This document shows positions 1 through 8,838 of a stretch of 54,068 nt of DNA, piece by piece. A program made the translations under genes and the position numbers. Numbering within the stretch: position 1 is the first letter of the stretch; each line of letters opens with the position of its first letter. A model generated the notes under the pieces. The model was given only the letters and a program-made list of their open reading frames with translations. It was not told the origin of the DNA and searched no databases. The stretch is taken from positions 1 to 54,068 of the forward strand of contig NZ_WQLV01000021.1 of the NCBI RefSeq assembly GCF_009753675.1, in the 5' to 3' direction. The stretch is from Parasedimentitalea huanghaiensis (lineage in GTDB: Bacteria > Pseudomonadota > Alphaproteobacteria > Rhodobacterales > Rhodobacteraceae).

Positions 1-77
1 CTTCAGTCCCATAGTCAGTCTCCTTTGTTGCAGTAAATGCTATCAAAGGAGCGGCATCAAACCGCGACAGGTCCAAA
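1..77 (-). mobile_element. IS end (probable IS3 family), 5' part of orfA, cut by window edge
   Basis: These 77 bases are the exact reverse complement of 53992-54068. On the minus strand they read from an element tip beginning TGGACCTGTCGCGG, through a Shine-Dalgarno AAAGGAGA, to an ATG (12-10) followed by GGA CTG AAG (MGLK). An MGLK start just inside a TGGACC tip resembles orfA of IS3-family elements common in Rhodobacteraceae; that assignment is from memory of the family and only four codons are visible. Identity with the other end stops after base 77, which marks the element boundary to within a few bases. Confidence 0.6.
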
Positions 78-134
78 TAGAGAGACAAGCGATTGTTGGA
101 CCGCCTTCTTTCGGCGCCCTCACCAAAGTTCGAA

Positions 135-158
135 CGGCGCCCAACAAGATGGGCGCCG
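135..158 (-). terminator. Hairpin downstream of the autotransporter gene
   Basis: CGGCGCCC (135-142) and GGGCGCCG (151-158) form a perfect 8-bp stem with an 8-nt loop. It lies about 80 nt past the stop of the minus-strand autotransporter. No strong T-run follows, so it may be a weak or Rho-assisted terminator. Confidence 0.4.
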
Positions 159-240
159 GAATCTAGCGTACTGAGCTATCCGAATTTTGAACACGGGTTA
201 GACACGTTCTGTTGCCCAGAACAAAACTGGGGGGGGCCGC

Positions 241-3200
241 TTACATTCTAAATTCGATTCCGGCAGTAATACCGAAGTTGGACCCACTCTCGCCGCTCAG
301 TGAATGGCGAGACGAAATTTCAGTGAAGAATTTTTTGTTTGGGCTCCAGTATTTTGATACACCGATACCAAATTCCGCCCATGTTCCCAATTCACCAACT
401 TTTAGAGAAACACCGTTGATCACAACAGACTTATTACTTGAAAAATCACGAAGAATACTTCCCACGGCATAAAGTTTGGTGTTTTTGGACGGATCAAAAT
501 ATTCGTAAGCTAACCCCAACCGGCCTCTCTTTGAACGGATGTTCTCCATTGAAACTGAATTGCCTCTAGTGTCGGTAAAAGTGCCTCCATCGAGGTGCGT
601 CCAGCTGATCTGAGCATGAGGAACAATAGCACTGGATGACGACAGAGAAATTCTTTTCCCAACTTCGGCGCTGAGTCCAACCCCATATCCTTTTTCGTTT
701 TGCGCCAGTTCAGTGCCCTGAGCCGAGAAATTGCTCTCTAGGAAGCTGAATTGCAATTGCCCGTCGGCGTACCACCCGTCATTCCCAAACCAAGTCGCAG
801 TCGCACCCAGTGCCAGGCTCTTTGCATCTCTGCTGGAATTGGAAGTCGTGCTACCAACCGTTCCGGCTTGCCCTGTGAGGCCTAATATCCAAGTTCCATT
901 TTGACCGCTGGGCACGACGTGATCATAGCCTGCTTGGAAACCACCGATGTTTGCCGCGACCGCAGTCCCACTGGTGCTTGTTCCCAGGTCTGCTTCAAAT
1001 TTGTTGGCAAACACGCGTCCCCATGAACCACCAACTAGACTTTTTCCTGCAGCTGACGCTGCCAGGTTTCTTGCTTGGCCACGCCGTTGTTCAAATGTGG
1101 GCAGGTATAAGAGCTCTCCGACTGCAATAGGCGCAGTCTCATACGCCTCACCCATAGAGTTGAGCTGACCGCTTAGCGCCCATGCGCCACTCGAATAAGC
1201 CAAGTCATATGAATAGATCCCAGACACCAGAGGGCCACCCGCCAGAACAAAATTATCGGCTGTCCCAGAGCCGGTGACAGTTACGAGCGTAAGCTCACTG
1301 CCAACGGCGGGGTTGTCTGTGGTCAGACTATTCAAAGATACAGTTGTCGTCCCTGAGGTGGAACCATTTACCAGCAGGGTATCACCGGTATTCGTCGCAT
1401 AATTGACATCTAAATCTAGCTGCCCTCCCCCAGACATATTTCCATTGACCGTAATGGTATCTCCGGTTGCACCATTTAGCATCGAGGTGGTTCCCGAGTT
1501 GGAAAATGCGCCATTCACCACCGTCGACCCGGATGCGTTAAACGTGGAGGTGTTTGTAAATCCACCGAAAATTGCGCTGGTCGAAGTAACCGTCCCGTTG
1601 TTGGTAACACTGCCTGAAATCGTGCCATTGTTGGTCAAAAATGCCCCGGCATCTACGACGGCGCCACCAGTCAGCGACTGATCAATTTGCAAATGGCCAG
1701 AAGAAACTGTTGTCGTGCCGGTGTAAATATTCACACCGGACAAAACCAAGTTACCTGCTCCTTGCTTGGTTAACCCGCCACTGCCAGAAATAATTCCCGA
1801 GATTGCGTCATCTCCGGCGTCACCGGTGGTCAACATTGCGTTCAGCGTCACCGCACCAGCACCATTCAGAGCCCCGATGGTTTCCGCTGTGGACACCAGC
1901 AATGTACCTGCGTTGGCGATCTCACCCGTATCTGCAAACGCAGCGCCACCGGAAAGTTCCAGTATACCCGCACTGACGGTTGTTGTGCCGGTGTAATCAT
2001 TTGTCCCCGACAGTGTGAGTGTCCCAGCTCCCGTCTTAGTTAGACCTCCAGCACCGGTGATGTTTCCAGAGACAGTGTCGCCTCCGGCGTCTCCGGTGGT
2101 CAGCGTTGCGTTCAACGTCACAGCACCTGCACCGTTCAGTGCCCCGATAGTTTCCGCTGTGGACACCAGCAATGTACCTGCATTGGCAATCTCACCGGTG
2201 TCTGCAATCGCAAATCCGCCGGACAGCTCCAGCGTCCCGCTTGTGATTGTTGTAGTCCCGGTATAGGAGTTTGTGCCCGACAGAACTTGGGTATCCTCAC
2301 CAACATTTAATGTCAGGCCGCCAGCACCGGATATCGCCCCGCTATAGGTTGCCGTCTCACCTGTTGCATCTGCATCGCCCGCAAGTGTCAGTAGCGATCC
2401 TCCGTTGCCAATATCTCCGGCTCCTCTCAGGGCTCCTGCTGATAGGCCAGAGGTCAGCGAGAAGATTCCGCTGTTCTGAGTGACCGTTCCAGATATCACG
2501 CCTCCAGCATTTACGGTGCCAAGAGTGTTAGTCACATCTCCGGTGATGGTACCGGTAGTGGTCAGTGTGCTGGTTGCTGTTGTGTTGGATACATTTGCGG
2601 TGACAGTTCCTGCATTTAACAATGTGGCGCCAGTACCATTTGTGATGCTGGCAGCCGTTAATTGCACCCCCGCGCCTACATTGACACCGGTTGCTGCAGT
2701 GCTGTTGTTTGCAATGGCTTCCCCAGAGGCATCCAGATGAGACCCAGCGTTGGAGACATTAATGATGCCGGTACCCTGGGTAACAATGGAGCCTGCGCCC
2801 CCAACTGTCGCAGTGACAGTTCCCCCTCCAGTCACGTTCAGTGTACCATCAATGGTAATTCCTTCGGCGCCAGCCCCGTCAGTATTGGCAGATAGCGTTC
2901 CTGCACCAGCAAAGGTTGCGCTTCCCGCGGCCAAAATGTTGATATCATTAGCGTCAGTCAACGTAGCACCAGCCCCGACAGCCGTGGCGACAGCGATGTT
3001 CATCGTATTGCCAGTCCCCTGCAGAGTTGCGCCATCTCCAATGGTGGCTGTGCCAGAATTCAGGTTGATGGTGGCAGCCGATACAGTTTGATTGTTTGCC
3101 ACAGTGAAGGTGCCGGAACTGCCATGGGTCAGCGTGCCAGTCGTGGTCAACCCTGACGTTGCGGTGAAATTTGCGGCCCCTCCGGTGGCTACATTGTAAT

Positions 3201-4137
3201 CAACACTGCCATTGAAGTTTTGGTTTCCAGTACGCTCTTCTGTCAGTGAACCGCCCGTCGCCACATTGATGTCAACGGTGCCCGCTTCAGAATGGCCGTC
3301 CTGATAGGTGACATTTGTAGCATTGATCGTCAGGCCTGTGGCGCCTGTAACAGTTCCAGCGCTGGTGAATGTTGTTACCCCACCAACGACAATTGCGCCG
3401 CCTGATGTATTGGCTAGGGTGGCACCGCTGTTGTTGGTGACCGTTCCCCCCAGGGTCATACTGCCGGTCAGATTGGTTGATGCACTGTTACTGATCGACC
3501 CCGACCAGTCAGCAAGGTTCACGGTGCCAGCAGTGTTTGTCAGTGTCCCGGTTGCCGTGTTGGCCGTATTGCTGAGCGTTAGAGTGCCGCCATTGTTGGT
3601 TAGGTTTGCAGATCCTGCAACTACGCCCGCAACGGTTCCGCCACCGGTGATTGTCAGCGTTCCACTGTTGAGTCTGGTTGTCGAACCAGCATCATCATTC
3701 AGTGTTGCTATGGTATTGCTGCCTTCATTGCGGAATTCACCTCCGACCCCGCCACTCGAGTCGATGGTCATGTTCGTACCAGATGCAAGCGTACTTGCCG
3801 CTGCAATCAGGGTTGGAGTGGAGTTTGATGTTCCAGACCCAATGTTCACAGTTGTCGATGTGATCGAAGACCCAGCCAGTAAAGACAGGGTATTCTTCTC
3901 GACCGTTGTATTACCGGAATAGGTATTGGTCCCGGACAGATACCCCGTTCCCGATCCCGTTTTAAGCAGGTTGCCTGTACCCGTAATGTTTGCACTGATT
4001 GTACCTACACCAATCTGACCAGTACCGGACAAGGATACAGTCCCATTGCTGAGTTCTGTGCTACCGACACCATTTACAATGAAATTGGTTGTAGTGACTG
4101 CGTTGCCACCCAGATCAAGGGTTACCTGGGAACCCAT
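241..4137 (-). CDS. Autotransporter adhesin, passenger and beta-barrel part (frameshifted from its N-terminus)
   Basis: Most of a type Va autotransporter. The first ~1000 residues are Gly/Ala/Thr/Ser/Asn-rich beta-helix passenger with repeated blocks such as GAGGLTKTGAGTLTLSGTN and YTGTTTV (autotransporter-associated beta-strand repeats). The last ~280 residues fit an outer-membrane beta-barrel, with the segment GGSWGRVFANKFEADLG and the C-terminus GIEFRM. The frame has no signal peptide. Its first ATG (4137) lies just past a nine-G tract that joins it, out of frame, to a signal-peptide-bearing ORF at 4122-4787. Adding one G gives a continuous 1515-residue protein. It probably acts as a surface adhesin or biofilm factor; the ligand is unknown. 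Confidence 0.85.
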   Translation of the reverse strand: MGSQVTLDLGGNAVTTTNFIVNGVGSTELSNGTVSLSGTGQIGVGTISANITGTGNLLKTGSGTGYLSGTNTYSGNTTVEKNTLSLLAGSSITSTTVNIGSGTSNSTPTLIAAASTLASGTNMTIDSSGGVGGEFRNEGSNTIATLNDDAGSTTRLNSGTLTITGGGTVAGVVAGSANLTNNGGTLTLSNTANTATGTLTNTAGTVNLADWSGSISNSASTNLTGSMTLGGTVTNNSGATLANTSGGAIVVGGVTTFTSAGTVTGATGLTINATNVTYQDGHSEAGTVDINVATGGSLTEERTGNQNFNGSVDYNVATGGAANFTATSGLTTTGTLTHGSSGTFTVANNQTVSAATINLNSGTATIGDGATLQGTGNTMNIAVATAVGAGATLTDANDINILAAGSATFAGAGTLSANTDGAGAEGITIDGTLNVTGGGTVTATVGGAGSIVTQGTGIINVSNAGSHLDASGEAIANNSTAATGVNVGAGVQLTAASITNGTGATLLNAGTVTANVSNTTATSTLTTTGTITGDVTNTLGTVNAGGVISGTVTQNSGIFSLTSGLSAGALRGAGDIGNGGSLLTLAGDADATGETATYSGAISGAGGLTLNVGEDTQVLSGTNSYTGTTTITSGTLELSGGFAIADTGEIANAGTLLVSTAETIGALNGAGAVTLNATLTTGDAGGDTVSGNITGAGGLTKTGAGTLTLSGTNDYTGTTTVSAGILELSGGAAFADTGEIANAGTLLVSTAETIGALNGAGAVTLNAMLTTGDAGDDAISGIISGSGGLTKQGAGNLVLSGVNIYTGTTTVSSGHLQIDQSLTGGAVVDAGAFLTNNGTISGSVTNNGTVTSTSAIFGGFTNTSTFNASGSTVVNGAFSNSGTTSMLNGATGDTITVNGNMSGGGQLDLDVNYATNTGDTLLVNGSTSGTTTVSLNSLTTDNPAVGSELTLVTVTGSGTADNFVLAGGPLVSGIYSYDLAYSSGAWALSGQLNSMGEAYETAPIAVGELLYLPTFEQRRGQARNLAASAAGKSLVGGSWGRVFANKFEADLGTSTSGTAVAANIGGFQAGYDHVVPSGQNGTWILGLTGQAGTVGSTTSNSSRDAKSLALGATATWFGNDGWYADGQLQFSFLESNFSAQGTELAQNEKGYGVGLSAEVGKRISLSSSSAIVPHAQISWTHLDGGTFTDTRGNSVSMENIRSKRGRLGLAYEYFDPSKNTKLYAVGSILRDFSSNKSVVINGVSLKVGELGTWAEFGIGVSKYWSPNKKFFTEISSRHSLSGESGSNFGITAGIEFRM
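1760..2300 (-). repeat. Two tandem 270-bp repeats inside the autotransporter passenger
   Basis: Adjacent near-identical units of 90 codons. For example GGACACCAGC recurs at 1891 and 2161, exactly 270 bp apart, each encoding DTGEIANAGTLLVSTAETIG. A more diverged partial third unit precedes them in the protein. The in-frame period makes copy-number change by recombination possible without breaking the frame. Confidence 0.8.
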
Positions 4138-4787
4138 AGAGGGTCCAACATTGTCCTGAACATCCAGATTTGCCAGCCCCCCCCCAAGGCACCTGCACCT
4201 AAAATCACGCCGCCTTCGGCAACCATAAACGTACCGGTGAGGTTACTTGTCCCGGAAATGGTCAGATTGCCGGTGCCAACCTTGGTCACAGTAGCGCCGG
4301 TCAGCGTTGACGAAATCGTTGTTGTTCCAGCCCCACCGTCAATAGTTGAGCCTCCAACCGCCAATGTGCCGCCGGTAACTGTATAGCCACCTGTGTCAAA
4401 CGTCATTCCAGTCACAGTCTGGGTGCCGGATACAGTTACGGTTCCTGCTGCGCCGCCAAAAACGGCGCCTCCACTTGCCCAAGCCTGATTGGTTGTCCCA
4501 GATGAATCATTCGTCCAATTAGTTGAACCTGCATCCCAAGTTGCGGTCCCGCCTGAGGGAGCTCCATTTCCCGACGTTGTATCAGCGCCATCCCAATACT
4601 GCTGGGCTTGAGCACCAGAGCCCCCAATAGCCATCACCGCCAAAAGTGCCGTTGTACTAAGTAGCGATCTAAGACAGTGCCGACTTTGGTCTACCTCCAG
4701 AGGGCTTGAAACTGAAAAAACCGCTGCCTCAACACTGGACAGATTGAAATGCTGCCGAAATGCTGGTTTTTCAGTCATGCTCTTCAT
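4122..4787 (-). CDS. Autotransporter N-terminal fragment: signal peptide and start of passenger
   Basis: Encodes about 40 polar residues, then a hydrophobic signal core (LLSTTALLAVMAIGGSG) with a likely cleavage after AQA, then beta-helix passenger beginning QQYWDGADTTSGNG. It runs 221 residues and ends in an out-of-frame tail (WQIWMFRTMLDPLWVPR) after the G9 tract, overlapping the downstream ORF by 16 nt. The long region before the hydrophobic core resembles the extended signal peptides of large autotransporters. Alone it would yield only a short secreted fragment, so it is the 5' part of the gene that continues to 241. ATG at 4787 follows AAGGCAAC; a second ATG three codons in is possible. 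Confidence 0.75.
   Translation of the reverse strand: MKSMTEKPAFRQHFNLSSVEAAVFSVSSPLEVDQSRHCLRSLLSTTALLAVMAIGGSGAQAQQYWDGADTTSGNGAPSGGTATWDAGSTNWTNDSSGTTNQAWASGGAVFGGAAGTVTVSGTQTVTGMTFDTGGYTVTGGTLAVGGSTIDGGAGTTTISSTLTGATVTKVGTGNLTISGTSNLTGTFMVAEGGVILGAGALGGGWQIWMFRTMLDPLWVPR
4177..4185 (-). other. Homopolymer tract G9 (C9 on +) breaking the autotransporter frame
   Basis: On the minus strand the sequence reads CTTGGGGGGGGGCTGGC. With nine Gs the upstream frame continues as GGGWQIW and ends at 4122. With ten it reads LGGGLANLDVQDNVGPSMGS and joins the downstream ORF. The length check agrees: 4547 nt from 4787 to 241 plus one is divisible by three. Similar poly-G tracts are slipped-strand phase-variation switches in surface-protein genes; sequencing or assembly error is the main alternative. 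Confidence 0.85.
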
Positions 4788-5389
4788 TTGTTGCCTTAAA
4801 AAATCAGATTTTGAAATATTAACATTTTGTTAACTATTCAAACTATCCCAAGAAGGCGAACATTTTTTACGATGACGTTATGAGACTTGATGGACGCGCG
4901 GTTTTCTCACGTATATTTATGGGTCAAACAACGCCTGCACGGCGTTTTGAAATGCGGGTTGGCCAGCATAGCTGGGACCGCAGTGCCTCAGCGCTCAACA
5001 TCCTGGGACAAAAAGCTTCAATAATCCAGCTGGCTCACTCCATCTAGAGTGTTGGATCGTCAAATGTCAGAGCAAAGTAGTTGCAAACGATCAACTGCCC
5101 ACTCAGCGTTGCAAGATGATCCAGGAACAATTTCAAAGCGGAAGTGGGCAACGTGTCCTGGCAGTTTCAGTTCAATCGAACAAGACCATCGCTACGATTA
5201 CTTTACTCACACCTCTTGGCCTGAAATTGGTGGCAGGAATTGAGAACTGCAGCTTGCGCCCTACCCGGACGTCTCGAGATCCTAACTTTGCAAGATGTGG
5301 TCACTGGTTCCTTCACATGCAATTAAATGTCGACGGCGGCCCCAAGCGCTCCCTCAAGGATTGTGGATCAACAAACTCTATCTTTCATG
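4788..5389. other. Intergenic region with no confident gene; one small ORF
   Basis: About 600 bp between the autotransporter start and the aldehyde dehydrogenase stop. It should carry the adhesin promoter on its left, AT-rich side (4800-4870). An unrecognised 55-codon ORF starts at ATG 4880 on the plus strand (MRLDGRAVFSRIFMGQTTP) and ends at TAG 5045-5047. It has no clear ribosome site and no known motif. Other ORFs here look like chance. Confidence 0.4.
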
Positions 5390-6868
5390 TCAGCGCATCA
5401 CAAACGGGTTGGCCATCGGCTCGTCGGACGTGCTGATCCAGATTGTTTTGGTCCTAGTGTAGTCTTGGACCGCCTCAATCCCAGCTTCGCGCCCATATCC
5501 CGATTGGTTGACGCCGCCAAACGGGGCGATCGGAGAGACCGCCCGATACGTGTTAATCCAACAAATACCAGCTTTGATGCGCGACGACACGCGGTGGGCG
5601 CGGGCAAGGTTCTGGGTGAACACACCCGATCCGAGACCAAAGGGCGTGCCATTTGCAATTGCGATAGCCTCTTCTTCGGTATCAAAGGGGATCAGTGACA
5701 TCACTGGGCCAAACATCTCAACCTTGAGCGTTTCGGTCTCAAGATCGCTACATTCCACAAGGGTCGGGGCCATATAGTTTCCTGGTTGGTCAAGCGGGGC
5801 ACCGCCAAACCGAATACGTGCGCCCTGAGCAACTGCGGTTGCCAAAGTTTCTTCAATCCGGGTGATCTGTGCGGTGGTGCATAACGGCCCGACATGGGTG
5901 TCTGCGACCAACGGGTCACCGACCCTGATCTGGGCTGCTTTGTCAGCGATCTTTTGAACCAGTTCTTCAAAAACTGGGCGGTGGATCAAGCCGCGTGATC
6001 CGGCCACGCAGCTTTGACCCGAGGCACCAAAATTTCCGGCAATCAAGCCATTTGCGGCGCCATCCAAATCGGCATCCTCAAACACCAGGATTGGCGATTT
6101 TCCACCCAATTCCAGTGTTGTGACAGCAAAGTTTTCTGCCGAATTGCGGACCACGTGGCGCGCAGTGTCCGGCCCGCCGGTAAAGGCAATTCGGTCAACA
6201 TCCGGGTGACGAGTTAGCGGGATCGCACAGTTTTCGGCATCTCCGGTGATGACCGATACAACGCCGGGTGGAAATCCGGCCCTTTCACAAAGGCAGGCAA
6301 ACTCAAACATCGGTGCAGGTGCGATTTCTGATGCTTTTAGAACCACCGAACAGCCAGCCGCAAGTGCCGGTCCCAACTTGGTTGCCGTCAGGAACATCTG
6401 AGCGTTCCACGGAACGATCGCAACGACGACGCCGATGGGTTCGCGTTTGGTGAAAACATGCATGTCCGGCTTGTCGATGGGCAGAACGGCACCTTCAACC
6501 TTATCCGCAAGCCCAGCGTAATAGCGATAGTAGTCCGCGACATAGCGTGTTTGTCCAACAGTTTCAGCCAGCAGCTTGCCACTGTCGGTGGTTTCCACCC
6601 GTCCTATATGGTCGGCATTCTCTTCGATGAGGTCCGCCAATCGATACAACAGTTTACCGCGTTGTGTTTGGGTCATATCCCGCCATTTGGGTTCATCCAG
6701 AACCCGCCGAGCCGCAGAAATCGCACGTTCGACATCCGCAGGTGCGGCGCAGGCGAAAGTTGCCCATTCGTCCCCGGTTGCCGGGTTATCGGTGGTCATG
6801 ACCTGGCCGGTGCTGCCCTCGGACCGCGCGCCGTCGATGAAAAGTTGGTAATGCGGATTTTGTCCCAT
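5390..6868 (-). CDS. NAD(P)+-dependent aldehyde dehydrogenase
   Basis: Full-length ALDH-superfamily enzyme (492 residues from ATG 6868; a GTG at 6880 overlapping the previous stop is the alternative). Family motifs are present: the VPWNAQMFLTATKLGPALAAG nucleotide-binding region, catalytic Glu in TLELGGKSP, catalytic Cys in GQSCVAGSR, and EMFGPV near the C-terminus. It oxidises an aldehyde to a carboxylate in the cytoplasm. It is last in a five-gene minus-strand operon and starts within a few bases of the monooxygenase stop, so its substrate is probably the aldehyde produced by the upstream enzymes. The substrate cannot be read from sequence. Confidence 0.93.
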   Translation of the reverse strand: MGQNPHYQLFIDGARSEGSTGQVMTTDNPATGDEWATFACAAPADVERAISAARRVLDEPKWRDMTQTQRGKLLYRLADLIEENADHIGRVETTDSGKLLAETVGQTRYVADYYRYYAGLADKVEGAVLPIDKPDMHVFTKREPIGVVVAIVPWNAQMFLTATKLGPALAAGCSVVLKASEIAPAPMFEFACLCERAGFPPGVVSVITGDAENCAIPLTRHPDVDRIAFTGGPDTARHVVRNSAENFAVTTLELGGKSPILVFEDADLDGAANGLIAGNFGASGQSCVAGSRGLIHRPVFEELVQKIADKAAQIRVGDPLVADTHVGPLCTTAQITRIEETLATAVAQGARIRFGGAPLDQPGNYMAPTLVECSDLETETLKVEMFGPVMSLIPFDTEEEAIAIANGTPFGLGSGVFTQNLARAHRVSSRIKAGICWINTYRAVSPIAPFGGVNQSGYGREAGIEAVQDYTRTKTIWISTSDEPMANPFVMR

Positions 6869-6876
6869 TTTGTCCC

Positions 6877-7911
6877 TCACTTAAACGCAGGCATGACATC
6901 ATTGATGAAGCGCGCCAGCGAATCCCGTTTGCGCTCAAAGCTCATGCCGCTGTCTATCCAGAACGAAAACTCATCATAGCCAAGGTCTTCATACCGCTTG
7001 AGCCGATCTATAACTTCACCTGAGGTACCCATGTTCAGATCACGGCGCATATTTTCCGGTGCCATCATGGTGTTGGCAGCGACTTCGTCGTCCGACAGAG
7101 GTTCGATCAATCCCTGCTGCACAGGACGCTTATTCTGGAACCAGGCCCCAAAATACGAATAGAAGCGCGAAAATTCCTGGGCAGCCTTTGCCACATCCGC
7201 GTCGTCTGCGCCGACAAAGGTGTGTTGCAGCAACATGATTTTCGGGCGCTTGCCATTGTGCGTCTCGCAGGCCGCGTTGAACCGCTGCATCAGAGTTTCA
7301 ACCTCGGCCATGCCTTGCCACATCGGCGTAACCTGGATGTTAAATCCGTTTTGCACACCAAATTCGTGGCTGTTGGGGTCTCGTGCGGCAAGCCAAATGG
7401 GCGGCCCGTTTTCTTGCAGCGGTTTGGGGGCCGAGGTGGTTGAGGGAAAACTGTAGAACTCTCCGTCGTGGGCGCAGTCACCGGCCCACAGCTGTTGTAG
7501 TAAAGGCGTGGATTCACGCATGCGCTGCCCTGCTTCCCAGGCATCCATGCCTGGCATCATGCGTTCGTATTCATAGGAATATGCACCGCGTGCGATCCCC
7601 AGTTCGATCCGCCCACCTGTCATTACATCTGCGGCAGCCGTTTCGCCGGCCAGCTTGATCGGATGCCAGAACGGCGCAATTACCGTTCCCGTACCAAGCC
7701 GTATGTTTTTGGTGTGATGCGCCAAATCAACGAGCGTCAACAATGGGTTTGGGGCTATGGTAAATTCCATTCCGTGGTGTTCACCGGTCCAAACCGCCCG
7801 CATCCCACCGTCGTCGGCCATTTTGCACAGGCTGATGAATTCATTGTGCAGCACATCATGGGGCTGATCCGGGGTGAGACGTTCCATATGGGCAAAGAGT
7901 GAAAACTCCAT
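6877..7911 (-). CDS. Luciferase-like (LLM class) flavin-dependent monooxygenase
   Basis: A 344-residue protein of the bacterial luciferase-like TIM-barrel family. It shows the early EHHGMEF segment, LGTGTVIAPFWHP and GGRIELGIARGAY blocks, and a LAARDPNS segment in the second half. Such enzymes are the oxygenase half of two-component systems and use reduced FMN from a separate reductase, here the next gene upstream (7915-8838). They hydroxylate, desulfonate, or perform Baeyer-Villiger type oxidations. ATG 7911 follows AAGGA at good spacing. Flanking hydrolase and aldehyde dehydrogenase genes suggest ring or ester opening followed by aldehyde oxidation. Confidence 0.9.
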   Translation of the reverse strand: MEFSLFAHMERLTPDQPHDVLHNEFISLCKMADDGGMRAVWTGEHHGMEFTIAPNPLLTLVDLAHHTKNIRLGTGTVIAPFWHPIKLAGETAAADVMTGGRIELGIARGAYSYEYERMMPGMDAWEAGQRMRESTPLLQQLWAGDCAHDGEFYSFPSTTSAPKPLQENGPPIWLAARDPNSHEFGVQNGFNIQVTPMWQGMAEVETLMQRFNAACETHNGKRPKIMLLQHTFVGADDADVAKAAQEFSRFYSYFGAWFQNKRPVQQGLIEPLSDDEVAANTMMAPENMRRDLNMGTSGEVIDRLKRYEDLGYDEFSFWIDSGMSFERKRDSLARFINDVMPAFK

Positions 7912-7914
7912 TGG

Positions 7915-8838
7915 TCAGATCCTTTTTGATGAGGGATGAACATCGCCTCGCTGGGCGTCACCGAGATACAGAGCGAAGCCTCCGGTGCGCGCTTCCAAGG
8001 CGAAGCGTGCCATCATCTGCGCTATGGCGGGTGAGCTGTAGGACAGCCCAGCCAAGTCCTGAATGGGTACTGCCTTTAGTGTATCGCCCGACGGGACAGA
8101 GGTACTGGTTGCAAGGAAATAGGCAAAATGTGTTCCCGATTTGCGGTCGTCAAACACTGAATAGGCCTGTTCCAGCCGGAGATTTACGCCGCGCGCTTCG
8201 AGGTTTTCGCATAGATGTCGACGCATCTGGCCGCGATCCGTGCTGGTAATTTGCGGAGGGCGGAACCCATGCGATGTTTGTTCCAGCAACACGTGGCCAG
8301 CGTCTTTGATTATCGCGCCACAGACTGCTGTTTCCAGCGTGTCGTCCAGCGCCGCGCGTTCCACCCCAAGGCTGAAATATTGCCCCCCCACGTAGCCGAG
8401 CCCGGGCGCGCCCATGTGGGTATAGTCCTGAACCTGTCCAATCAGAATGCAGTGATCCCCAGCGGGCAGGCTTTGGTAGGTGGTGCAGGAAAATTGCGCA
8501 ATCGCACCATCAATCAGCGGGACGCCATTTGGATCAAAATGGTGTGCAACCTGCGCAAAACGGTCCCCCTTGAAGCTGGAAAACGTGTTCGAGACCTCTT
8601 CTTGTCCTTCTGCCAGAACGTTCACTGCAAAATGAGTGCAATTGGCAAAGCTGTCATAGCTCGACAGAAACTTGCCCGGGCAGACCAGCAGCAACGGTGG
8701 GTCCAGTGAGACTGAGGCAAAAGAATTGGCGGCAAACCCAACGGGTGCTCCGTCTGCGCTGCGCGCGGTCACAACTGTGACCCCGGTCATGAAGCTGCCA
8801 AAGGCGGCACGCAGGGCGCGTGTATCTATTGTACTCAT
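7915..8838 (-). CDS. Flavin reductase with C-terminal Nudix-like extension
   Basis: Residues ~1-160 are a flavin reductase-like (HpaC-type) FMN-binding domain, with FMTGVTVVTA, FAANSFASVSLDPPLLLVC and GDHCILIGQV blocks. It should supply reduced flavin to the adjacent LLM monooxygenase. The protein is 307 residues, nearly double the usual size. Residues ~165-250 (CGAIIKDAGHVLLEQT ... MRRHLCENLEARGV) look like a Nudix fold whose catalytic box is degenerate. That part is my inference from pattern only. ATG 8838 is preceded by GGGAGG and overlaps the hydrolase stop by 4 nt, indicating translational coupling. Confidence 0.85.
   Translation of the reverse strand: MSTIDTRALRAAFGSFMTGVTVVTARSADGAPVGFAANSFASVSLDPPLLLVCPGKFLSSYDSFANCTHFAVNVLAEGQEEVSNTFSSFKGDRFAQVAHHFDPNGVPLIDGAIAQFSCTTYQSLPAGDHCILIGQVQDYTHMGAPGLGYVGGQYFSLGVERAALDDTLETAVCGAIIKDAGHVLLEQTSHGFRPPQITSTDRGQMRRHLCENLEARGVNLRLEQAYSVFDDRKSGTHFAYFLATSTSVPSGDTLKAVPIQDLAGLSYSSPAIAQMMARFALEARTGGFALYLGDAQRGDVHPSSKRI

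Noticed and set aside
1760-2300. Repeats considered as a CRISPR array
   Set aside because: Units are 270 bp, contiguous and in frame within a coding sequence, with no spacers or cas genes.
2480-3922. Long plus-strand ORFs (up to ~204 codons) opposite the autotransporter
   Set aside because: They are antisense to Gly/Thr/Ala-rich repeats, show low-complexity Val/Pro/Ala composition and lack ribosome sites.
5049-5436. Two plus-strand ORFs before the aldehyde dehydrogenase end
   Set aside because: No family motifs, no ribosome site, and one runs into the certain dehydrogenase gene.
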